DNA of 58,094 bases from Planctomycetaceae bacterium. GTDB lineage: Bacteria > Planctomycetota > Planctomycetia > Pirellulales > Thermoguttaceae. Below are positions 9,701 through 16,767 of the stretch, in pieces (the stretch's first letter is position 1; every line of letters begins with the position of its first letter). The translations under genes and the position numbers were made by a program. Below the pieces are notes generated by a model. That model made no database searches and had not been told where the DNA came from. It saw only the letters and a program-made list of their open reading frames with translations. The stretch spans positions 1-58,094 of the forward strand of contig JAJFUI010000085.1 of the NCBI GenBank assembly GCA_021372555.1, in the 5' to 3' direction.

Positions 9701-10262
9701 CTTGGCCGAGGCCCTGGGCGGTGATATCGAGGTCACGAGCGAATTGGGCAAGGGAAGTACGTTTACGGCGACGATCGATCCTGGCTCGCTCGACAATGTT
9801 CGCATGCTGCAATCACAGGAGCCCATTCGGCCGCTAACGCGGACGCCCTCACAGCGGACCTCGTTGCCGGCGCTTAGCGGGCGTCTTCTGCTGGCTGAGG
9901 ACGACCCGAGCATCCAGCGGATCGTTTCCCTACTCTTGGGAAAGATGGGCCTGGAGGTCACCGTGGCCGAAACCGGCCGAATTGCCTGTGAAAAGGCCGA
10001 TCTGTCGAAGACCGCCGGACGTCCCTACGACCTGATCCTCATGGACATGCAAATGCCGCAGATGGACGGCTACGAAGCGACGCGATGGCTGCGCAGACAC
10101 GACTGGCAAGGGCCCATCGTGGCGCTGACCGCTCATGCGATGGTCGGCGATCGTGAAAAGTGCCTGGCCGCCGGCTGCAACGACTATATTCCGAAGCCGA
10201 TGATCATCACCGAGCTGCGAGGTCTGCTGGCGCCGTACTTGAGCGTCACGCGGTCTGCTTGA
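6768..10262 (+). CDS. Hybrid sensor histidine kinase, REC-PASx5-HisKA-HATPase-REC
   Basis: About 1164 residues from ATG 6768 (MPIQLLLIEDDPSDAWF), chosen because the receiver fold begins there. Order: receiver domain (phospho-acceptor Asp about 56, VVDLSLPD; ends LGAEDYLLKG), five PAS domains at about 132-265, 267-390, 390-515, 517-640 and 644-770 separated by DITDRK/DITERKR linkers, HisKA with NMSHEIRTPM (His about 788), HATPase_c with N-box NLAGNAVKF and G-boxes DTGIGIS and GGTGLGLAI, then a second receiver (Asp about 1093, LILMDMQMPQMDG). No membrane segment is seen, so it is a soluble sensor that probably responds to small ligands, redox or protein partners. The 3' end overlaps the convergent ABC exporter gene by 17 bases. 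Confidence 0.96.
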   Translation: MPIQLLLIEDDPSDAWFLRRMLESQYAGQYAITTATTLREALAAIGQRPFDAAVVDLSLPDSQGLETIERLVETTPGLPIVVLSGLADEKIAMEAMRLGAEDYLLKGRIDAQTVGRAIRYAMNRKLAAEALRESEERLRLAIDAIGGGNYTFDFASKEAHFSPELKVLFGLRPDEALLWDADKLPVAIHPEDRQNFVAVREAGNNPLGTGLFRLEFRIFHTDGGIRWLQVNGRTEFTGESGERRPRRTAGVVIDITDKKRAESALLKSEARYRAVVETAREGIAIVDPQENIVFVNQAFADMLGCEREEMAGLNLQSFAAKNEFARYEDDTAVRRQRRPSQYKTTLRHKSGEPRRLSVSSNPLTDEHGSFIGSIGLVTDITDRERAEAALRASEAKYRQLHETMRDAFVGVALDGRIVECNKTYADMLGYTREELCALTYMDFTPEKWHSMQADIIKSQVVPRGYSDIFEKEYRRKDGTVFPVELRLVLLRDDAGQPQKTWGIVRDITDRKLAEESLRQSEDRYHSLFNMMIEGFAVHDILYDDDGRPCDYRFVDVNPAFEQLTALKRADIIGKRVREVMPATEFYWIEDYGRVAASGEPLHKESYSSSLGRWYEVLAYRTSPGRFAVIFSDVTERRRSQEALRESEERLRSVIEASPDAIAVVNLDGTILMASQEAARLFGFDSVEQAVSTNTCAFDLVIAEERGRVRENVAKLIELGVLRDIEYCGCRRDGSQFPIEISGSLQRDAHGSPKAIIIVLRDITERKRAQQLLEDASRAKSEFLANMSHEIRTPMTAILGFTDLLAAPGSSLGEQCECIAGIRKNGESLLSLIGDILDLSKIEAEKLTIATKSCPLQRIIDDVVSVIRVETDKKKLSLKTDYQFPLPETIHTDELRLRQILLNLAGNAVKFTSQGGIRISVSCERKAGNRAQVRFAVSDTGIGISADKLGGLFQPFTQIDGSASRRYGGTGLGLAISKRLAEALGGDIEVTSELGKGSTFTATIDPGSLDNVRMLQSQEPIRPLTRTPSQRTSLPALSGRLLLAEDDPSIQRIVSLLLGKMGLEVTVAETGRIACEKADLSKTAGRPYDLILMDMQMPQMDGYEATRWLRRHDWQGPIVALTAHAMVGDREKCLAAGCNDYIPKPMIITELRGLLAPYLSVTRSA

Positions 10263-12261
10263 GATCGTCGAAGTGAATCTCGTAGAGCCGGCGGTAAAGC
10301 GAGCAGCGGCTCAGAAGCTCTTCGTGGCTGCCGACATCGAGGATTCGCCCCGCTTGCATCACGACGATGCGGTCCGCCAACGATAGCACCGCGAGGCGGT
10401 GGGTAATGAGGATCGTCGTCCGGTTCTGGGTGAACTTTTCCAAGACCTGCTGAATCGCTTGTTCGCTCTCCAGATCCACTTGGCTGGTGGCCTCGTCGAG
10501 GATCAGGATGGCCGGATCGCGAAGGATCGCCCTGGCCAGGGCAATTCGCTGCCGCTGGCCGCCGGAGAGCCGGGCGCCCAACGCTCCGGCGGATGTTTCG
10601 TAACCGTTGGGCAGTTCCTGCTCGATAAAGCGATGGGCGTGGGCCTGCTTCGCGGCGGCAATCACTTGCTCGGGCGTGGCATTGGGCGTGCCGTAGCGGA
10701 TGTTGTTGAAGATCGTGTCGTCGAAGAGCATCGTCTCCTGAGTGACCACTCCGATTTGCCTCCGAAGGTCCCGGAGCCGCATTTTAGGCAGCGGGACACC
10801 GTCGAGCTTGACGACGCCGGACGTGGGATCGGCGAAACGCGGAATCAGGTTGGCCAGGGTGCTCTTGCCGCAACCGTTCGGACCGACAATGGCAATGGTC
10901 TCGCCAAAGGCAATCTTGAGGCTCAGGTCCTCGATGACCTGCTTGCCCGGCTGGTAAGCGAAGCTAATCTTCTCGAACGTCAGGTCGCGGTGGTGGCGAC
11001 TGGCGGGGGCCGGCTGCTTTGGGTCGCGAATCGAGGGCTCGCGGTCGAGCCGCGCGAAGATGCGATCCGACGCGGCAAAGCCCGCCTGAAGGTTGCTGAA
11101 AATATCCGACATCTTCCGCAACGGATCGGCCATGCCGGCCAGCATGGCGAAGAAGGTCAGCATGGCCCCTTGGTTCAGCGGTCCATCGGTGAGCGGGATG
11201 CCCAGAAGCGTCGTTTGGCGAGAGAAGATCAGCCAGCCGCCGGCAACCATGACCAGCGAGATCGTGATGATGCCCATCACTTCGGTCATGGGGTGGCTCA
11301 GCGAATCGTAGCGAGCGATGCCCATTGCCTTGTGATAGTACCGCTTGTTGTTGTCGTGGAAGCGTTTCCGCTCCTGCTGCTCGTTCGTGAAAGCTTTGAC
11401 GATTTTGATGCTGCGAAACGTTTCTTCGAGGGTGCCGTAGAGGAGCGATATCTCCTCCATCGCGCGGCGGTTAGCCCGCTTGAGCATCTTGGCCAGCCAT
11501 CGGATCGAAAAGGCCGCCAGCGGCGTGACGATCAGCGTCAGCAGCAGGAGACGCCAACAGATGATGGCCGCGCCGACGAGGCAGGCGATTGCCTTCAGCG
11601 GTTCGCGGACCAGCTTGCCGAAGAGCGAATCGAGGCCCCCGGCCACCTGGTTCATGTCGTTGGTGAAGCGGCTCATCAGGTCGGCGGTGCCGTCTTCGCC
11701 GAAGGTAGCCAAATCCATCCGCAACGTGCGGCGGTAGAAGAGCTTTCGCAGGTCGAACACCGCCCTTTGCGAGAGCCGGGCCACGAGCAGATTGTTGATC
11801 ACCAAAAACACGTCCTTGATGAGCGTTCCGACGACAAGAACCAGCGTCACCAGCACAAGCGTGCGAAAGGGCGTCTGCGGCAGGTAGCGATTGATGTAAG
11901 GCTTGATGGCCACGTAGCGTTCGAGGCCCTTGGTCGCGGCTGCGAGTTCCGCTTGACCATTCGCCAAGTCCCACTGCAGGTTTCGCTTTTTGGCGGCCGA
12001 CTGATCGTCAGCACCCTCGTCCGCCAGTTTCCGCAACCGGTCGACGTTTGCCGTCTGCGCCGCAACGGCCACCCGGCTTTCGCCGATCTTCTCATCGATC
12101 CATTGGTGCATCGACTTGTTTTTGAAGACCACTTCGACGACCGGGTAGACGGCGCCGATGTTGGCTCCCCAGAAAACCGCCACCAACAGCGCGGACACGA
12201 CCGAGGCTGCAAAGGTGATCTTGTAGCGGATGGCCATCCGCACGACGCGTGAGAAATTCAT
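10246..12261 (-). CDS. ABC exporter, MsbA-like transmembrane-ATPase half transporter
   Basis: About 671 residues from the ATG at 12261 (MNFSRVVRMAIRYK); the longer frame to 12327 is less likely. An N-terminal six-helix exporter domain is followed by a nucleotide-binding domain with Walker A GPNGCGKST, signature LSGGQRQRIALARAI, Walker B ILILDEATSQVD and H-loop ITHRL. This is the architecture of lipid or drug flippases such as MsbA that work as homodimers. Unusually, between the first and second membrane helices there is a Lys/Glu/Ala-rich insert of about 75 residues (about 42-115) likely to form a periplasmic coiled coil. A small two-helix membrane protein lies just upstream on the same strand. 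The substrate cannot be told from sequence. Confidence 0.93.
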   Translation of the reverse strand: MNFSRVVRMAIRYKITFAASVVSALLVAVFWGANIGAVYPVVEVVFKNKSMHQWIDEKIGESRVAVAAQTANVDRLRKLADEGADDQSAAKKRNLQWDLANGQAELAAATKGLERYVAIKPYINRYLPQTPFRTLVLVTLVLVVGTLIKDVFLVINNLLVARLSQRAVFDLRKLFYRRTLRMDLATFGEDGTADLMSRFTNDMNQVAGGLDSLFGKLVREPLKAIACLVGAAIICWRLLLLTLIVTPLAAFSIRWLAKMLKRANRRAMEEISLLYGTLEETFRSIKIVKAFTNEQQERKRFHDNNKRYYHKAMGIARYDSLSHPMTEVMGIITISLVMVAGGWLIFSRQTTLLGIPLTDGPLNQGAMLTFFAMLAGMADPLRKMSDIFSNLQAGFAASDRIFARLDREPSIRDPKQPAPASRHHRDLTFEKISFAYQPGKQVIEDLSLKIAFGETIAIVGPNGCGKSTLANLIPRFADPTSGVVKLDGVPLPKMRLRDLRRQIGVVTQETMLFDDTIFNNIRYGTPNATPEQVIAAAKQAHAHRFIEQELPNGYETSAGALGARLSGGQRQRIALARAILRDPAILILDEATSQVDLESEQAIQQVLEKFTQNRTTILITHRLAVLSLADRIVVMQAGRILDVGSHEELLSRCSLYRRLYEIHFDDLKQTA

Positions 12262-12408
12262 GGCAGAACTTTTAGCAAATTCCGCCGACCGGGCCAAGAG
12301 GGATAAGGGCGGCGTCGATGCCGGCAAAACAGAATGGAAAAGACGCCCGGCCAGCCGCAGCGCGAAGATGGGAGAACTGCGGCTCTTGGAAAGCCGCGAT
12401 CACCGCAA

Positions 12409-12702
12409 TCAGCCGCCCGGCTTTTTCATGCCGAGGCTATGCAGGACCAGCACCGAGCCGACGGAGATCAGCGACCAGCCGAGCCAATCCGGAGGACGGC
12501 AGACCTTTTTCGCGGGCGGCTTGTCGGACTGCGTGGCGGTCTGGATGGCCGAATTGACCGCGGCCAAGGGGTGGCCCGTCCGCTCCGCCAGAAACTGGGT
12601 GAAGTCGGGCGTTAACTCGAACGATTCGACCATCTTGAACTGCGCGCCGAGCATCAGGCACAGCAGGCCCGCGAAAAAGAACTGGTTTCGCGTTAGATCC
12701 AT
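12409..12702 (-). CDS. Small two-helix membrane protein
   Basis: 97 residues with GAGG eight bases before the ATG. Two hydrophobic segments, about residues 8-23 (FFFAGLLCLMLGAQF) and 73-92 (WLGWSLISVGSVLVLHSLGM), flank a 45-residue polar loop; the C-terminus is basic (MKKPGG). Function is unknown. It precedes the ABC exporter gene on the same strand with a 147-base gap, so the two could be co-transcribed. Confidence 0.68.
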   Translation of the reverse strand: MDLTRNQFFFAGLLCLMLGAQFKMVESFELTPDFTQFLAERTGHPLAAVNSAIQTATQSDKPPAKKVCRPPDWLGWSLISVGSVLVLHSLGMKKPGG

Positions 12703-12995
12703 GGTCGCACCTCGATCGACTTAGGGGACGGACGACGTTCTCGGGTCAAAGCTCGCCTCAGGGCCGGACCAGTTGCCGAAAACCTCCACCGTCTCCTCAA
12801 CGCTCGGTGAACGGTTACCGTTTCCTCTTGTGTATCGAGCCGGGACTGCAGCCGTCTGCAGCAGGGCGGCGGTTATTCGGGAAATGCCGGGCCGCAAACA
12901 ACGCCTGGCGCGATGCTGACGAATGTGCCGGATCAGGGGACCGTCGAGACACCGCATTTGTCACCTCAGGCTGTCCTATATTTGAATGCGGAAAA

Positions 12996-13017
12996 CGCAA
13001 TGCGATCTCGCATTGCG
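12996..13017. promoter_or_regulatory. Perfect palindrome upstream of the CheY-like gene
   Basis: CGCAATGCG-ATCT-CGCATTGCG, a 9-bp perfect inverted repeat with a 4-base centre, ends 36 bases before the regulator ATG. It could be an operator or a leader hairpin. A TATATT hexamer lies 14 bases upstream of it, but no well-spaced -35 was found. Confidence 0.5.
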
Positions 13018-13052
13018 CGGAGTTTCGTGGGGCAAAACTGAGAGAGCGGGCC

Positions 13053-13430
13053 ATGGGACGACGCGTTCTGATTGTCGACGATTCGGCGCTGATGCGCCGC
13101 CTGATGCGAGAAACCCTCGTGGCGGACGGCTGGGACGTCGTCGGCGAAGCGGCGGACGGACATGAAGCCGCGGAGAAATATAACGAGCTCTGGCCGGACG
13201 CCGTCACGATGGACATGATCATGCCTGGCACCGATGGCGTTCAGGCGCTCCGCGAGATCCTCGAAATCAACCCTAACGCCCGAGTCGTGGTCGTCAGCTC
13301 GTTAAACCAGACGAAACTCATCTCCGAGGCAGTCCGGGCCGGGGCGGAGGACTTCCTTGCGAAGCCGTTCATGCCCGAGCAGTTGCAGGAGACGCTGCGG
13401 GCGTGCGTGGAAACTCCGCCGCAGCCATAG
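13053..13430 (+). CDS. CheY-like single-domain response regulator
   Basis: 125 residues, a stand-alone receiver domain. The acidic pair is in LIVDDSALMR (residues 6-15), the phospho-acceptor in VTMDMIMPGTDG (Asp about 54), the switch Ser in VVVSS and the Lys in FLAKPF. There is no output domain, so it works by binding a partner, as in flagellar or developmental phosphorelays. ATG 13053 is chosen because the fold starts immediately; GAGAGCGGG upstream is a weak ribosome site. No partner kinase is adjacent; the hybrid kinase ending at 10262 is a possible but unproven phosphodonor. Confidence 0.95.
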   Translation: MGRRVLIVDDSALMRRLMRETLVADGWDVVGEAADGHEAAEKYNELWPDAVTMDMIMPGTDGVQALREILEINPNARVVVVSSLNQTKLISEAVRAGAEDFLAKPFMPEQLQETLRACVETPPQP

Positions 13431-13435
13431 TTTAG

Positions 13436-13458
13436 CCCGCATCCCCTTCTCATGCGGG
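13436..13458 (+). terminator. Hairpin after the CheY-like gene
   Basis: CCCGCAT (13436-13442), 9-base loop, ATGCGGG (13452-13458), starting five bases after the stop codon. There is no strong T-run, so it may be a weak or Rho-assisted terminator. Confidence 0.45.
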
Positions 13459-13548
13459 TGCAGCGCCCACCTCTTGCGGTCGTGGGTGATTTCTGCTACG
13501 GTTTGCTGGACTAATTTGGGGTAGTAGACTCCGCGCCGAGGCCAATTA

Positions 13549-14526
13549 GTGTCTGCGCGACGATCCTGCGCTGCATTGCTGGGCATTACGGCGCTGACGG
13601 TCTGCGCATGCGTCGGCGCGTCAAACGTCCACGCGGCGACGAGCACGACGGCTGTCGACCCGGAGCAACGGCTTTACGCCCCAGAGGTTTGGCGGCTTCC
13701 GCCGGTCGAGCAGCCGGTGGTTCCGCCGGCGCTTGCGGTTACGCCGGCCGAGATGGTATGCGATCCTTCGGCATCGGACGAGCCCCCGGCTTCCAATGCC
13801 CCGCTGTCGCTTTCCGGCATTTTGTCGAACGGCTCGCGGCTAGCCTCCAACCTCGAGGCAGAGCGGCCAAAGCGACTTTGGGAAGGAGCCTTCGATCTTG
13901 GCGTCGATGGCGCCGAGGGCAATAGTGAGACGTTCAACTTACATGCCGGCTTCCATGCCAACCGAAAGGCCGCAAACAACACGCTGACAGTCAACTTGGA
14001 CTATAACAAGGCCACGGCCAAAACCGTGAACACCACGAACCGCGCGTTTTTCGACGGACGCTTCGAGCGGCTGATCGGCGAGTCGCGCTGGTCTTGGTTC
14101 GTTCACGAGACGGCAGAATACGACGAGTTCCAGTCGTTCAACGTTCGCGACAGCTCGGATGCCGGTATTGGCTATCGGCTAATCAAGGATGAAAATGGCA
14201 CGCTCATTGGTCGCGTCGGCAGTGGTTTCTCGCACACCTTCGGCGGTCCGGAGGATGGGCACTACACGCCAGAGGCCGTTTTTGGACTCCAACTCGAGCG
14301 GCAGCTTAGTCGACGGCAGAAGATTTATGGCGTCGTGGAACACGCGCCGGACCTGACGGGTTTCGCCCGTTTCCGAATGCGCGTGCAAGCTGCTTGGGAG
14401 CTTCTTTTGGACGAGGAAAAGAACCTCAGCCTCCGGATGGGGGTTCTGGACCTCTATGACAGCGACCCAAACGGAGCCCGGCCGAACGACGTGGATTACG
14501 CCTTGACGCTGTTGTGGAAGTTCTAG
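13549..14526 (+). CDS. DUF481-type outer-membrane protein
   Basis: 325 residues starting with GTG. A signal peptide is clear (hydrophobic core ALLGITALTVCACVGASN, cleavage near HAA). After a Pro/Ala-rich linker the region from about residue 105 has alternating polar/hydrophobic strands and reads like the DUF481 family (salt-stress-induced outer-membrane protein YdiY type): WEGAFDLGVDGAEGNSETFN near the start, then LNLDYNKATAKT-like strands. The protein ends in LLWKF, the C-terminal Phe typical of beta-barrels recognised by the BAM complex. Family members are uncharacterised beta-barrels with an unknown transport role. It is monocistronic as far as I can see. Confidence 0.88.
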   Translation: MSARRSCAALLGITALTVCACVGASNVHAATSTTAVDPEQRLYAPEVWRLPPVEQPVVPPALAVTPAEMVCDPSASDEPPASNAPLSLSGILSNGSRLASNLEAERPKRLWEGAFDLGVDGAEGNSETFNLHAGFHANRKAANNTLTVNLDYNKATAKTVNTTNRAFFDGRFERLIGESRWSWFVHETAEYDEFQSFNVRDSSDAGIGYRLIKDENGTLIGRVGSGFSHTFGGPEDGHYTPEAVFGLQLERQLSRRQKIYGVVEHAPDLTGFARFRMRVQAAWELLLDEEKNLSLRMGVLDLYDSDPNGARPNDVDYALTLLWKF

Positions 14527-14647
14527 CGGTGTTGCATTTGCCAGGTGAAATCGCCATCGAAGGGAGGCGATTTTCCGGCGTCGGCAGCGTTTGGGAGCCG
14601 GATGGGCAAAGGCGTCGGTTCGTACAATTGAGAGGGTTAGATTCTTC

Positions 14648-16555
14648 ATGTCCATCGCTATAGAAGATTGCGAGCAGAGCGGCACGTCCTTGTCGGCGGA
14701 TCTGTATGAGCCGGACCGCGAGGACGGACGCGGTGCGACCTACTCTCGAAGTTTCCTCGCCCTGGTGGCCACCCAGTTCTTTGTGGCACTCAACGACAAC
14801 ATGTTCCGCTGGCTGGTCGTGCCGATCGGCAGCGAGCTTTTTGGCTCGAAAGAGAGGGCCGTGTCGCTGGGCGGGGCCTGCTTTATTCTTCCGTTCCTGG
14901 TGTTTGCTGCGCCGGCCGGCTATTTGGCCGACCGATTCAGCAAGCGGAACGTGATGGTGGTGTGCAAGGTAATCGAGATCCTCGTGCTTTGCCTCGGCAT
15001 TGCGGCGATTCTGGCTCAAAACGCCTACCTGATGTTTGTCGTACTGTTCCTGCTCGGCGTGCAAGCCTCAACGTTCATCACCGCGAAGTTGGGCGCGATT
15101 CCCGAACTCGTGCGCCACGACCAAATCTCGTCGGCCAATGGGCTGATCAATATGGTCTCGATGTGCGGCATCATTCTCGGCACGTTTCTCGGCGGCGTGC
15201 TCTATGACCACACTGGCCGCCTGGGCGTGGATCGGTGGTGGGTGTCTGCCGTGGCGCTGTTGGGCGTCGCAGGGGCGGGACTAGTGACAAGCCTCGGCAT
15301 CGGCCGGCTGACCACGGCAAACCCAACACGTCCTATTCCGTGGAATATTCTGGGCCAAACGTTCCGCGACGTCCGGCTGCTGGCGTCGATGCGCGCCGTG
15401 CTGCTCGTGGCGACGGCCAGCGCCTACTTTTGGGCGATGGGAATGCTCTCGCAGATGAACATCTTCGTGTTCGCAAAGAACGTGCTGTTCATCCATCAGC
15501 AGGCGTATGTCGGCGTCCTGCTTGGCGTGCTAACCATCGGCATCGGCGGCGGGGCCGTGCTGGCCGGCATTTGGTCCCGCGGCAAGGTCGAATTGGGACT
15601 CGTGCCGCTCGGGGCCGCAGGCATTGCCGTGTTCTGCATCCTGTTGGCCCTAGTGCCCGGCGGCGCTGCGGGGCATCCGGCAGTCGCCGGATACGGCTGG
15701 AGCTGCCTGTGGCTGCTGGCGCTGGGCATCGCCGCGGGCCTGTACGACATTCCGCTCCAGGCGTTCGTCCAGGATCGCAGTCCGACTCGCTCGCGCGGCT
15801 CGATCATGGCGGCATACAACTTCTTGGCCTACGGCGGCATGCTGGCCGCCTCGGGCATATTCTGGTTGCTGTCGGCCCCGCTGGGGCTCTCCGCACGGTG
15901 GATATTCATCGCCGGGGGCGTCGCAACCGCGGCGGTCACGCTATTCATCGTGCGACAGTTGCCGCTTCACACTACGCGACTAGCCCTGCGATTGCTGGCC
16001 GGCTGCCTCTACCGGATTCGGATCGAGGGCGTCGAGAACCTCCCGCCTGGCGGCGCGTTAATTGTCGCGAATCACATTAGCTGGGCCGATGGCGTCCTGC
16101 TCGGGCTCGCCTGTCCGCGGCATCCGCGGATGATCGCCTACGCCGAATATTTCGAGGGCCCGTGGCTCGGTCGGCTTGGCCGCCTGGGGCGAATCATTCC
16201 CATCGGCTCGACGCGGAAGTCGATGGTCGATTCGATCCGCGCTGCCCGCGAGTCGCTTCGGCTGGGCGAGCTGGTCGGCATCTTTCCCGAGGGTGGAATC
16301 ACCCGTTCAGGCGAAATGCAGGAGTTCCGGCCGGGCTTCCTGGCAATCCTGAAGGACACCGGCGCGCCGGTGGTGCCAGTTTACCTCGGCGGCCTGTGGG
16401 GCAGCATTTTTAGCTACGAGCGGGGACGCTTTTTCTGGAAGTGGCCCCGTCGCTGGCGTTATCCGGTCACCATCCGTTTCGGCAAGCCTATTTCGCAGCC
16501 GGATACCGTTGACGAGGTTCGTCGGGCGGTGGAAAAATTGAAGGACGAGGTTTGA
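14648..16555 (+). CDS. MFS lysophospholipid transporter fused to PlsC-type acyltransferase
   Basis: About 635 residues from ATG 14648, preceded by GAGAGGGTTAG. Residues about 30-430 form a 12-helix MFS domain (LplT-like: FLALVATQFFVALNDNMFRW at its start). Residues about 440-630 form a PlsC/AGPAT domain with NHISWADG (His about 476, H-x4-D), FPEGGITRSG and APVVPVYLGG. In Escherichia coli LplT flips lysophospholipids and Aas re-acylates them; here flippase and acyltransferase are one polypeptide. The acyl-activating half of Aas is the next gene, 212 bases downstream in another frame. The expected job is salvage or remodelling of lysophospholipids at the inner membrane. Confidence 0.94.
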   Translation: MSIAIEDCEQSGTSLSADLYEPDREDGRGATYSRSFLALVATQFFVALNDNMFRWLVVPIGSELFGSKERAVSLGGACFILPFLVFAAPAGYLADRFSKRNVMVVCKVIEILVLCLGIAAILAQNAYLMFVVLFLLGVQASTFITAKLGAIPELVRHDQISSANGLINMVSMCGIILGTFLGGVLYDHTGRLGVDRWWVSAVALLGVAGAGLVTSLGIGRLTTANPTRPIPWNILGQTFRDVRLLASMRAVLLVATASAYFWAMGMLSQMNIFVFAKNVLFIHQQAYVGVLLGVLTIGIGGGAVLAGIWSRGKVELGLVPLGAAGIAVFCILLALVPGGAAGHPAVAGYGWSCLWLLALGIAAGLYDIPLQAFVQDRSPTRSRGSIMAAYNFLAYGGMLAASGIFWLLSAPLGLSARWIFIAGGVATAAVTLFIVRQLPLHTTRLALRLLAGCLYRIRIEGVENLPPGGALIVANHISWADGVLLGLACPRHPRMIAYAEYFEGPWLGRLGRLGRIIPIGSTRKSMVDSIRAARESLRLGELVGIFPEGGITRSGEMQEFRPGFLAILKDTGAPVVPVYLGGLWGSIFSYERGRFFWKWPRRWRYPVTIRFGKPISQPDTVDEVRRAVEKLKDEV

Positions 16556-16767
16556 ACAGGAGGAAACAGAGCGCTGCCAGCCCCACGTCTCGCCTGTTCT
16601 CTCCCATTCAAACGAGGCAGTGATCGCTAACTCGGCGCTGACACAATAAAAGTTAAGAGATTAAAGTTGGATTCGTGCCGATGACGTTATAAGACACCTT
16701 GGATACTCGCTGGTGGTCAGTAGAGCCCTCCGATCCGCATCGGCAATTTCGCTATCCGTAGACCGAC

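Noticed and set aside
10399-12252. Long plus-strand open frame (617 codons) opposite the ABC exporter gene
   Set aside because: It mirrors the exporter coding strand, is Arg/Gly/His-rich without any motif, and has no signal; it is an antisense shadow.
12807-13052. N-terminal extension of the CheY-like gene
   Set aside because: The extension has no conserved content and would read through the palindrome; the receiver fold begins right at ATG 13053.
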